From Thalassiosira profunda (taxonomy: Eukaryota; Bacillariophyta; Thalassiosirophyceae; Thalassiosirales; Thalassiosiraceae), in assembly GCA_036939355.1 (NCBI GenBank), contig JALLAP010001112.1:1-14804 (forward strand): a stretch of 14,804 nt of DNA, in the 5' to 3' direction. Shown here in pieces: positions 1-8,754 of this stretch; within the stretch, counting starts at the first letter, position 1, and each line of letters begins with the position of its first letter. The translations under genes were made by a program, and so were the position numbers. The notes under the pieces were generated by a model. That model was given only the letters and a program-made list of their open reading frames with translations. It searched no databases and was not told the origin of the DNA.

Positions 1-141
1 TGCTGATATTGTGAGCAAATCATTGATATTGATAAGTGAGTGAGAGTGGGGAGGACAATCATGGCGGTGTCTTATACTACTCATATTGTATCATGTGCAC
101 ACCTCACCCGCCTTCGCTGACACGACAGATCCGACGACATC

Positions 142-2252
142 ATGGGCGACAACGACGACGGATATTCCAGCGACGAAGACAGCTTCGTTGAACTGCCCAA
201 TGTCAATCCTCGCACCAGGGATTTGGCCGCGGAAATCTACGTGGAGGACCCTCTGTTCAACCTGCAAATCGACTGTGTGACGGACCTTTATATTGGCAAC
301 GACGGGCCTTCGATGGAGCCGCCATACCACTTTCCCGTGCTTCCCCACCAGGGCGATTGGGGGAGGACGGGCGAATACATGGGCAAGGCCGAGCGTCTGA
401 AGACGTTGGCTTTTGGCCAAATGGAGGGGATTCCGGTATTGTCGCCCTGGGTGCCGGGGGTTTCGGAAGAGAATCTCGTAGCTCTTTGCAAGGGGGGACT
501 GCACCTCAACAAATCCATCAAAGCGTTCAGCATTGAATGCGGCGATTTTCTAGGGGGACGGGGATTTATGGCACTGTCGTCCTTTTTCGAGAGGACCACC
601 ACCCTCGAGAGCATGTCTTTTATCGAATGCGAATCCGCTGCCGGCAGTGATGACTTTGCGAGGCACCTCGCTGATGCGTTGTCCAAGTTCAGCTCGTTGA
701 AATCGTTCGAAAGCCACGTGAACCCAAGGATTGCACACAAAGTGTTCGAATCGCTGGCCGGGCACAAGGAGCTTGAGACAATTGGCCTTCGCGCGGACAC
801 CAGCTTGGGGAAGAAGGCGTCTTCCGCCCTGTCTGCATTGCTCCGGGGGAAGCCAAAGATACCGTCTATTACTTTGCTTTGCAAGGGGGGATGGTATTTC
901 AATCTCAACAAACCCATCAAGGGATGCAGTATCGAATGCGGTGATGTGGAGATTCTTGGCTCGCTGTCGTCCTCTCTTGAGAGGACCACTACCCTTGAAA
1001 TCATGTCTTTTATCGAATGCGAAGAAGCCGCTGCCATCGAAAACGATGACTTTGCGAGGCGCCTCGCCGATGCCTTGTCCAAATTCAGCTCCCTGAAATC
1101 GTTTGAAAGCCACGTGAACCCAAGGATGGCGCACAAAGTGCTCGAATCGTTGGCAGGACACAAGGGGCTTGATACAATTCACCTTCAATCGGACACCAGC
1201 TTGGGGAAGAGGCGTCTTCCGCTCTATCAGCATTGCTCCGAGGGAAGCCGAAGCTATCGTCTATTACTTTGGAGCTACGTTACGACCACTGCAACTACAT
1301 GTTCGGGGATCGGGAATTCATGCATGAGGATGTCACGGGAATGCTCGATGATGATGGAATGAATGCACTATCTTCTGGCCTTTGCGGAAAGAATTCAGTG
1401 ACGAAGCTGAAATTGATTGGCAACCAGAATGTCTCGAGCGTAGGATGGGGTTCCTTTGCGACCCTCTTGAGGAGCTCTCGCTCAGTGCTGCAAACGCTAT
1501 CAATGCCCGTCAATAACATCAGTGATGAGGCGGCAATCCTCATCGCCAATGCGCTGTCAAGGAACAAAGTATTGCGGGAAATCGATCTTGCCTCGTGCCG
1601 TGGTATTACTTCGCTCGGGTGGAGAGCCTTTTGCGCAGTGTTTGAGAGCGAAGACTCGGCCCTTGAGAAGATGTCACTGTGGGATTGCTTGATTCGCAGG
1701 GACGTATACATTGCTTGGGCAAATGCGTTGGCGAACAACAAACGCCTGAGAGTGCTGGACACGACGTACTGTCCTCAACACAGGCAAGACGAGGACACCG
1801 GAATATCTAGCTTTCAGCGCATCCTGTGCAATGCATCGACAATCATGGATACGTTCCTCAGCAACCACACGCTGGAGAAAGTTGGGAGTTGCGACCGCGA
1901 CGTAGTCTACGAGTTTGATCCTTTGCTGAAAATCAACAAAGACAACAGTGCCTTTGACGCTTCCCGCGCAAAGATCATCATGCATCACTCGCATGAAGTG
2001 TTGCAGATCTTCAAGGCGATGGATTTGGATCTCTTGCCGAACGCACTGGCTTGGTTGGGGAAGCGATCCTCTGGGAGTGACGTCCGTCCCGATGAAGAAA
2101 GCAGCAGCGGGAGTTCGATGCAGCACGACATTCTTGATGAAGGCAGCAAGTTCAGCAGCGGGAGCTCGATGCTCTACGACTTTCTGCGGGCGATGCCGGG
2201 GTTGTTTGAGGGTACGAATGTCGGTGGGGCTCGGAAGAGGAAGAGGGAGTGA
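142..2252 (+). CDS. Leucine-rich repeat protein, frameshifted (possible pseudogene)
   Basis: The frame opens at ATG 142 (MGDNDDGYSSDED) with an acidic N-terminus and continues as leucine-rich repeats of the RNase-inhibitor type, with LRR-like stretches such as 'ALEKMSLWDC' and 'VLREIDLASC'. LRR arrays normally act as protein-binding scaffolds; the partner here is unknown. Residues from about 115 form two tandem copies of a 131/132-codon block. Near 1207-1212 the second copy lacks one base relative to the first (AAGAGGCG versus AAGAAGGCG), so the first frame ends at a TGA at about 1360. The coherent LRR sequence (ALSALLRGKPKL..., then GMNALSSGLCGKNS...) continues in another frame to the TGA at 2250. 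Adding back one base gives about 703 residues, ending in a basic RKRKRE tail. The long open frame after the shift suggests a recent mutation or a sequencing/assembly error. No specific function is recognised. The LRR call is firm; the functional status is not. Confidence 0.7.
484..1271 (+). repeat. In-gene tandem duplication, two ~395-bp units
   Basis: Unit A is 484-876 (393 nt) and unit B is 877-1271 (395 nt; 396 nt before the one-base loss). Both begin at CTTTGCAAGGGGGG and end at TATTACTTTG, so they are directly adjacent. In the 31 codons aligned from 652 and 1048 there are 9 base differences, 7 of them synonymous. This implies that both copies evolved under protein-level constraint after duplication. 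The offset between copies is 393 at the left edge, 396 in the middle and 395 after the deletion. Each unit encodes LRR sequence containing 'SIECGD', 'ERTTTLE' and 'SHVNPR'. Confidence 0.9.
1207..1212 (+). other. One-base deletion causing a frameshift in LRR repeat copy B
   Basis: Copy A reads AAGAAGGCGTCTTCC at 811; copy B reads AAGAGGCGTCTTCC at 1207. The missing A shifts the frame from LGKKASSALSALLRG-like to an unrelated RRLPLYQHC-type sequence, which stops at about 1360. The protein homologous to copy A resumes in the shifted frame at once. The site is not a long homopolymer, so this could be a real mutation or a consensus error. Confidence 0.8.
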
Positions 2253-2323
2253 GAGAAGAGACTGCTCTACGCTCGCTTGCATGCAATCTATCTATCGGGC
2301 GATCTCATGTCATATAAGCCCGA

Positions 2324-4161
2324 CTACTCCTCATCGTCATCCTCGGCCAAAGAAGGGTCAAACTCTTTGCCGGCCTCCAAGTCACCAATGGCCTTATCCA
2401 ACCTATCCGACGGAAGTTTGCTCGTCGAAACGGCACCGTATCGGACCCCGTTCCGAAACAAGACAAAAGAAGGAACGGCCACGACGCCCAGCTGTTTCCC
2501 CAGCGCCTTCCCCGCGGCACCGGTGGCGTCCGCTTTGGCAAACATCAAACCCTCGCTACCCCGCTCTCTCGCCATCTTCGTGAATATAGGATTGATGCCC
2601 TTGCACGTTCGACACGACCGCATCGCCACGAATACCACGCTGTCCTTCTGCCGGGAGATGATGCTCTCCGCCAAACCCTCCACGCCCAAAATTTGCGCCA
2701 CGTACGGATTCTTCTCGTCCACCCTCGTTTGCTTCCGGACCTCCTTCTCGTCCATGCCCCCCTCGCCGCCGACGCGGGATCGTTTTCGCTTCTGCAGCTC
2801 GAGCTGCTCGATTCGAAAGAGCTCGTCCAGGTCCTCCTCCTCCTCGACGGGCAGGCCGAACCGCACGCCCGTGCCGGAGGAATCACGCGGCCACGAAGTC
2901 TCTTCCCAAAAGTCCTTCATGGCCCAACCGCGCACGGCCGTGGGGCTGGTGCTCTTGGAAGAGAAGAGGACGTTGTTCTCCAGAAGGATTTGCAGCGTCG
3001 ACGGGCCGTATCCCGCCGAGGGAACCAGGGGTATGCATTTTTGGACAGATATCGATTCCGTAGATTTCATGTACGAGTTGGCCTTTCCGGGTCCGAACAG
3101 CACGCCATCGTTCTTTATGATTTGCTGCGATTGCGTCAGCGTCGAGATGTATTTGTCGCATTTGTGTCGAGTGCGCAGCAGCTGGAGCATGGTCGATCCG
3201 CCGTACGGATTGTCGTCAGTGATCACCATTCCCTTTTGTTCATTCGCTATCGTATCAATGATGGAGTCAAATTGCCCTACTGCTGTCGTGAACCCCACTT
3301 CGTCTTCGCCCCTTAGCACCGACGGTTGCAGAACATTCACTGGGAGCAAAGTTGAGTAGTCAGAAGGCAATTGGAAGCGTTGGGCGACCTCCTTGCGCCT
3401 CATGCACTCACCCTGCGCGTTCTTTGTCTTCGTTCCGCCGGTACTGACGAGACTGACTTCGATCCCCAGCGTGGCCAGTCCCTCTGCAAGAAAGATGGCG
3501 TAGTCGTTGCCACCAATCACCACCGCCTGCGTTGCATCCGAGGTAGTCGATTCGTTAGAGCACAAAATGGACGAATGTGCACAAGATGTGCGCAAACTAG
3601 CAGCATTACCTTGCCCGAATAAAACACCCCGTCGTCCCCGCCGCCCACCCCCTCCACCCGCGGAACGGCGCAGTGGATCCCCACCGCCGCCGCCGCGGCT
3701 GTCGCCATGGCGTCCCAATCGGACACCTTCTCCGGAATCGTTGCAACAGTGTGCGCGTAGACCTCCGTGTTCCCCAACGATATCGTTTCGTGTTTTCCAT
3801 CGTCGTCGCTGCTCTTTTCCACGCCCACCACTCTTCCAGAGTCGTCGGTGGTACCAGTGACGAAGGAGAGGCAGCCCACTTGCTGGGCACCGCGGGGTCC
3901 TCCCAATGAAGGCGAGACGCCGTCGGTGTGGAGGAGGAAGGATTGCAGCTCTCCACCGTCGAGGATGAAGCGCTGCCGCTGCGAGATGGCGCTGGCCGTG
4001 CGCGTCGCATATAGAGACGTCGCGGAGGCTTGCCTCGGACGTTGTTGGTGCAGCGGCGGTGGAAAGAAAGGCGTGGGTTGAAATGCATGGGTGCATGCGA
4101 GTGCTATGCCCAGCAGCCCGCTGATACACCGGCCGCGAGAGCCGGGTACAATCTCAATCAT
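2324..4161 (-). CDS. Plastid-targeted Rossmann-thioredoxin fusion protein
   Basis: There are two exons, 4161-3610 and 3526-2324, joined in phase 0 to give 584 residues. Residues 1-26 form a signal peptide (hydrophobic core GLLGIALAC) with predicted cleavage THA|FQP. The Phe at +1, followed by a Pro/Ser/Arg-rich stretch, is the stramenopile bipartite plastid-targeting pattern. Splicing produces KAVVIGGNDYA...EGLATLGIEV at about residue 184, a Rossmann-like beta-alpha-beta start, so NAD(P) or FAD binding is plausible. The middle region continues this fold (VITDDNPYGGS, GPGKANSYMKS), followed by a charged linker. The C-terminal ~100 residues are a thioredoxin domain with Cys489-Arg-Thr-Cys492 in place of WCGPC, and a VPSF cis-Pro motif. 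The tail is acidic (DDDEE). Thiol redox control in the plastid, using a bound nucleotide, is inference. An in-frame ATG at 4251 was not chosen because it would bury the signal peptide. The gene converges on the LRR gene 71 bp away. Confidence 0.75.
3527..3609 (-). other. Intron, 83 nt, phase 0
   Basis: The donor is AAG|GTAATG after codon Lys184 and the acceptor is ACGCAG|GCGGTG. Removing it joins two frames into FYSGK|AVVIGGNDYA, a recognisable nucleotide-binding loop. Without splicing the upstream frame stops inside the intron, at 3517. Confidence 0.88.
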
Positions 4162-4618
4162 CGTCGCAAATAAATGGTTTGCGAGACAGGAAGCCCCCTC
4201 CGCCGTCCAGCAAGCACCTTTTGGATAAAATGGGGTTAGTGCAGCGGCCACGGCGGCGTCTTCCGGAGGTGGCCGCGGCGTTGGGGGGCGGGGGGGGAAC
4301 CGAGATCTTTTTGTTTTTGGGCCGGCGGGCCAGATTTTTCTAGATTCAAGTTTTCTCTACCCGGCAAATTTCCTACTGATTCCTATACATGTATGATCTT
4401 CAAGCTTCGCAGCCGAAGGATTTCGCGGGGGAGACGAAGGCCAGACCCTTTCTCGAAAGTCGTTTTGGCGAAATCCAACTTTGCCACCCACCCCCCACCT
4501 TGAAGCGGTGATTGAAAATGAGCACAACAAGCACGTCTCCTGGCCAGCACCCCCAAACCTCCGCGCGATGGCAATGGAAGCCCCCAGTCCGTAGCAAACC
4601 GCCCAATCCGGCCCGAAC
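4162..4618. promoter_or_regulatory. Divergent intergenic region between the plastid Trx fusion and the zinc-ribbon gene
   Basis: This 457-bp gap separates two genes transcribed away from each other, so it should hold both promoters and 5' UTRs. I see no gene in it. It contains a G-rich run (six Gs, C, eight Gs at 4283-4297), a nearby T-rich patch (about 4307-4318) and a C-rich run (4485-4499). I found no convincing TATA box or initiator element. Calling it regulatory rests on gene orientation alone. Confidence 0.35.
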
Positions 4619-7600
4619 ATGCTGAGCTGCGGCTCCCTCGCGCAGGTCCGCGAGGAGCGGACGCCGACGAAGCCCGAGATGGCAACGCGCTCGCCCAAAG
4701 GGACGGCCTCGCCGCGCTCCCGCAAGAGACGCTCCAGAAGATCCCGCAGCCGGCGCTGCGGCGGCGACGATCCGCTCTCCATCGTGGGAAGCGATATTAA
4801 CGTGCGGGACCACCCCCTGGCGGCGCTGGAGCGGCGCGACGACGATGATAAGCCGCGGCCGCGGAAGGAACGGAGAAATTACATCGAGGAGCGGCTGCAG
4901 CGCCTGCAGGGCCAAATCTACAAGGGCGACCGGTCGCTGTCGCCCTGCACCGTCGCCAGCGTGCGGAAGCGCGGGTTGGACGAGATCGGCACATTGCTCT
5001 CGGCGTCGTCGTCACTGTCGGACGGTTCGAGGAAAAGTCACAACGCAGATGACGAGGGCCGGAAGCTGGAGCGGCGGGCGATCAGACGTATTCACGGACG
5101 GTCCAAGCCGGCTCCAGCGTGTCCGACGTGCAAGGGAGAGCTGACGTACCTCTGCCTGTCCAAGGATGGCCACTCGGTCAACGTGCGCGAGGCACAGGAG
5201 GAAGGAGATTCGAGCAAGGAGATCTTGCAACGCCTATTGCCCCCTCTTTGCATACAGTGCCAAACGCAGATGGTGTACGAGCAGTCCAAGTGCAAGCAGG
5301 CGATGATCGACAACTTCAACGCCTGGATCGAGGGCGGGCGGGATGCCCGCGAAGATGAAGACGAGGGCGAAGAAGGATGCAGCCACAATCGGCGAATTGC
5401 AAAGTTGATCGTCGTCAACTCATCGATTCCGGCCGATGAAACGCAGAAGGGAGAACCGGAGGAACTGGGAGTGCAGGTGTCCGCCTCCTTCGGCAGCTCC
5501 CACGCCGACATCACTCCGCGCCTCAGCAATCGCAGCGAGAGGTCCGAGGAGGCCCCGTTCGAGTTTGTCGCTTCGGCTGCGCCAGCGCCACAAGCAGACG
5601 AGAATGCCGCCGAGGGCGAGGATTGCGAGAAGGAGGAGGCCGCCCTCCCAGTGGGGGAAACTGAAGCAGCAGTGGTGGACGCCATGTCACCAGAGCAAGC
5701 GGAGGCCCATGACAGCCAGCGTGAGGGCATCTCCCCCGACTACATCTCGGACGAAGATCCCTTCTCAGAGCTGGGCGATGAGGAAGTGGACGACGCCACG
5801 ACGGTGTTCGAGCCAGTGCCAGGCGTTCTTTCTGGCGACAGCGATCAACAGCTTGGTTCCACAGAAAGTATTGAGTTGATCCACACCGAGTCGGAAGAGC
5901 GCGCCATCTTGGAGAGCCACTCAACGACGAAGGAAATTGCCACGGTGCAAATAGCCAAGGAACTCATCCGAGGGCACGAGATCACCCCGTCGCAGTGTGA
6001 GAGGTGCCGGATGCCCATGATGGCGAACGACGAGGGAGAGGCCGAGTGCGTGACCTGCCCGGCCATTGGGCGGAAGGCGAAGCGGGTTGCCAGTAAGAAG
6101 AGGAGGAGGGCGTCGAATGCATCGTCAGGAGCTGACGAGCATGCCGCTGCCATAGCTGTTGACGTAGTTGATGTGGGAAATGCGCCTCCACAGGACGACC
6201 TGAACGCTCTGGAAGAGGGGCTAGTGGGCTCCACGTCGAACGGCGAGAGTATCGGTCAAAGCGTTGAAGAAGGACCGAGCCTGTACGAGCAACCCACCTC
6301 ATCCTCTATTGGGCTGAACCCCATAGACTACTCCGACCGAAGCGATTACTGGGTCCGTCATTCGGCGTCGCAGCTTCAAGTGGCTAGGAATGCCGAGAGA
6401 ACTGAGGCTCATCAGAAGGGTGCCTTTCTATTCTCGTTCTCGTCCCATTCTTCAGCAGCACAATCGGAAGGCGGGGACCACCCATCAGCAAACAAAGAAG
6501 GAGAGCAGCTCGGCCAGACCGACGACTATCACAGATCGCTATCAGAAGTGTCTGAAAATCACGGCTCGCATCCTGAGGAAGGACCCAACTTGCCTGCTGC
6601 AATGGAAGGAGACCAGAGCATCGGCGATCATTACCACGGGTCGCTGTCCGAGGTTTCAGATACTCGAGGGCCTTCCAACGATTCCTGCCATTCATTTGCT
6701 CAGAGCGTGGCCTCCACTGACGAGCCAATTCGGCAAGCAGCCGAGCAGGTTGTCCAGGACCGCGGACTTCCCAATCTAGGTCCATCGTCGGAGTCGTCGC
6801 CGTACCAACGTTCGCCAGACCTCTCGTCACAGTGCCAGAGCGACACCAAAGAGGCACGAACAACCGAATACCATCAGCTATACCACCAGCCGCATCATTG
6901 CCAAAACAATCTATCGTCGTCAGACGTGTCTGATTATCATGCGCCTTCTGTGGAATCGGCGACTCGCTGCCCGCGAAGCTTGCCATCGGACGATATGATC
7001 TGGCATGACGAGGTCCACCGATGTGCTAGTGAGCCGGCCAGGGCGTACCCTGTCCAGAGTTGCTCTAGCGAGAGCAGTGAAGTGAGATCAGTCGAGGATC
7101 TTTCAAACAGCCACGACAAGGCGCAGAGCGATCCTTTGCTCGTCTTGGCCAATGCAGCCACAGCGCAGATCCCTGGAAGCGATGTCGAAATAGAAGAGGC
7201 TGCACGGGAGGACCGTGTTGATTCTGTACAGAATTGCAAGAGGGGAGAGATCTGCGTCGAGAGCAGTGAAACATCGGATGTGAGCGAGACAAGGGCTCCT
7301 GCAGCGAATACTTCCAAAGAGTCGCCATCCAATCCATCGCCCAACGATGTGTCGACGGAGAGTAATAGCCTCAGAGCTAGAATTGCCCGATTGGCAGAAT
7401 CGCTGAAAGAAGTTGCGGAGCAACTGCCACCCGAGGAGAATGGCGCACAGAGTCAGACCACTCCAGTGCCTCCCAAGCAGGAGAATCTGGCATCAAAGGA
7501 ACCTCGTGAAAGCTTGAGCCACGGCCAGACGTCTCCCGTTGGAGACAGAGACCGCCAGGACCGAGATAAACTGCGGCCCATCCCATCGCCTGTTGTAACC

Positions 7601-8605
7601 AAGGAAGACGTTGTCACTCAGTCGCCGCATCAAAGAAAGGTGGTGGAGGAGAGCAGTCCAGCGATGCGCAACATGTTTTCGCCAATCAATGTTGGTAGAG
7701 AACGGGAGTTCGACATGTTCGATGATCGAGAACAAAAGGAAAGACTGTCGTCGAAGGATAGAAAGGAAAGGCGCTCTTCGAAGGGCAAAAGGAGACACTC
7801 GCACGCAAAGCAAAAGATGTTGTCGCCCGATCCACCCGGACGTCGGATGGAAGCATTTGCCGTTGATGCGAGAGACCCCGACGATGATCGTCATGCCCGA
7901 TCAACTCGCAAGTTTACCTCGTTGAAGCCAAAACGACGCCACAGCAGACAATCAAGAGACCCTCCTCCTGACGAAGCTGCAGGTCCAAGGGTAATTGCCA
8001 GCTCTGTTTTTGATGGCGTAACGCCAAAGGCCAGAGGCAAGACGCAATGGGTCGACAGGACGCCTAGAAACAATCCTTTGAAGGAGGTGCGGTGCCAAGA
8101 GTACAAATGCATCAATCATTCTGCGGAGAAGTCTTTGCCAAGGGAGATTGCTAAGTTGGGTTCTCCTTCATGGGGCAACGAAGAGGTTCGCGAGCCGCTT
8201 CAAACCTCGAACTCGTTTGGAGACTCTTCTCTGGGCGATTTGTTCAAGACAATAGACGAGATCGAAGATGATTTCCAGACGATTGTCGCGTCAATGCCTG
8301 GCTCGGAAGACCAGCAGACTATATCAACGAAGAGCACAAGGAGCTCCGAAGACAAACATTCTTTGGCTGAGATTCATTTGAACAACGCTGGTAGCTTCGA
8401 GAGTACCGCTTCTGACGAAATCACCGACGTGGTGCAGCGGATGCGCCGGATCAAAGATTTCATTGCGCATATGGATTCAGCTGACGATGAAGACGAATCG
8501 AGATGCAGCGGGCAACTATATGAGGGCGAGATGTCGGAACTGCTGTCAAAGCTCACGAGCGCAGCAGAATCGCTCCGGGCAATTGAGGGCGACTGGGAGG
8601 ACTAG
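4619..8605 (+). CDS. Large disordered protein with p27-type zinc ribbon
   Basis: This is a single uninterrupted frame of 1328 residues. The N-terminus is Arg/Ser-rich (RSRKRRSRRSRSRR), which could be a nuclear or RNA-binding tail. A first pair of CxxC sites, C168/C171 and C211/C214, is separated by about 40 residues and may form one split zinc finger. A second cluster, CERC (460-463) ... CVTC (477-480), preceded by IAKELIRGHEITPSQ, resembles the Sjogren/scleroderma autoantigen p27 zinc ribbon (PF06677 type). It is followed by basic KRVASKKRRR. The remainder is acidic and Ser-rich, hence probably disordered, with degenerate repeats of the type YHxSLSEVS near 6519, 6622 and 6914. A short helical stretch (RARIARLAESLKEV) lies near residue 918. 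A Lys/Arg/Ser cluster near 1040-1075 contains SP sites, and a helical C-terminus runs from about 1272. Function is unknown; a nuclear scaffold is a guess. A second ATG at 4679 is possible. Confidence 0.7.
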   Translation: MLSCGSLAQVREERTPTKPEMATRSPKGTASPRSRKRRSRRSRSRRCGGDDPLSIVGSDINVRDHPLAALERRDDDDKPRPRKERRNYIEERLQRLQGQIYKGDRSLSPCTVASVRKRGLDEIGTLLSASSSLSDGSRKSHNADDEGRKLERRAIRRIHGRSKPAPACPTCKGELTYLCLSKDGHSVNVREAQEEGDSSKEILQRLLPPLCIQCQTQMVYEQSKCKQAMIDNFNAWIEGGRDAREDEDEGEEGCSHNRRIAKLIVVNSSIPADETQKGEPEELGVQVSASFGSSHADITPRLSNRSERSEEAPFEFVASAAPAPQADENAAEGEDCEKEEAALPVGETEAAVVDAMSPEQAEAHDSQREGISPDYISDEDPFSELGDEEVDDATTVFEPVPGVLSGDSDQQLGSTESIELIHTESEERAILESHSTTKEIATVQIAKELIRGHEITPSQCERCRMPMMANDEGEAECVTCPAIGRKAKRVASKKRRRASNASSGADEHAAAIAVDVVDVGNAPPQDDLNALEEGLVGSTSNGESIGQSVEEGPSLYEQPTSSSIGLNPIDYSDRSDYWVRHSASQLQVARNAERTEAHQKGAFLFSFSSHSSAAQSEGGDHPSANKEGEQLGQTDDYHRSLSEVSENHGSHPEEGPNLPAAMEGDQSIGDHYHGSLSEVSDTRGPSNDSCHSFAQSVASTDEPIRQAAEQVVQDRGLPNLGPSSESSPYQRSPDLSSQCQSDTKEARTTEYHQLYHQPHHCQNNLSSSDVSDYHAPSVESATRCPRSLPSDDMIWHDEVHRCASEPARAYPVQSCSSESSEVRSVEDLSNSHDKAQSDPLLVLANAATAQIPGSDVEIEEAAREDRVDSVQNCKRGEICVESSETSDVSETRAPAANTSKESPSNPSPNDVSTESNSLRARIARLAESLKEVAEQLPPEENGAQSQTTPVPPKQENLASKEPRESLSHGQTSPVGDRDRQDRDKLRPIPSPVVTKEDVVTQSPHQRKVVEESSPAMRNMFSPINVGREREFDMFDDREQKERLSSKDRKERRSSKGKRRHSHAKQKMLSPDPPGRRMEAFAVDARDPDDDRHARSTRKFTSLKPKRRHSRQSRDPPPDEAAGPRVIASSVFDGVTPKARGKTQWVDRTPRNNPLKEVRCQEYKCINHSAEKSLPREIAKLGSPSWGNEEVREPLQTSNSFGDSSLGDLFKTIDEIEDDFQTIVASMPGSEDQQTISTKSTRSSEDKHSLAEIHLNNAGSFESTASDEITDVVQRMRRIKDFIAHMDSADDEDESRCSGQLYEGEMSELLSKLTSAAESLRAIEGDWED
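6519..6943 (+). repeat. Degenerate 'YHxSLSEVS' peptide repeats
   Basis: Three related segments occur in the disordered region of the zinc-ribbon protein: DDYHRSLSEVSE (from 6519), DHYHGSLSEVSD (from about 6625) and a permuted SSSDVSDYH (from 6914). Codons differ between copies, so this is an old protein-level repeat and not recent DNA duplication. The recurring acidic Ser motif could be a kinase (CK2-type) or docking site; this is inference. Confidence 0.5.
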
Positions 8606-8754
8606 TTGGTTGGGACCTCGGGCAACAACAACAACAACCTTCAATATTAAACGTTCTACAATAACCTTCACATAACATTCATTGCCCACAGCATTCTCTA
8701 TCCTTGTGACTCATCTCTCAACTTCACATCGAATCATATCCTTAACACAACTCC
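8606..8754. other. Convergent 3' intergenic region with (AAC)n tract
   Basis: This 149-bp gap lies between two convergent stop codons and must hold both 3' UTRs. It includes a short CAA/AAC microsatellite at about 8622-8638 and an A/T-rich AATATTAAA at about 8642. The latter could be a weak plus-strand polyadenylation element. No gene is visible. Confidence 0.4.

Noticed and set aside
288..1163. Minus-strand open frame of 291 codons
   Set aside because: It is antisense to the LRR duplication. Its internal repetition merely mirrors units A and B, and it has no domain features.
1200..1362. A short intron as the cause of the LRR frame change
   Set aside because: Copy A shows that the sequence on both sides is coding and collinear. 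One missing base explains the shift, and no GT-AG pair fits without deleting conserved repeat sequence.
2277..3359. Plus-strand open frame of 360 codons
   Set aside because: It lies antisense to exon 2 of the plastid Rossmann-thioredoxin gene. Its product is Ser/Pro/Arg-rich with no recognisable domain, as expected for the complement of a GC-rich coding region.
4162..4251. Extended start at ATG 4251 for the plastid protein
   Set aside because: It would put 30 extra residues in front of the signal peptide. The ATG at 4161 gives a standard n-region, hydrophobic core and A|FQP cleavage site.
4283..4297. G-quadruplex in the divergent promoter
   Set aside because: Only two G-runs (6 and 8) are adjacent. 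An intramolecular quadruplex would have to split these runs, so the evidence is weak.
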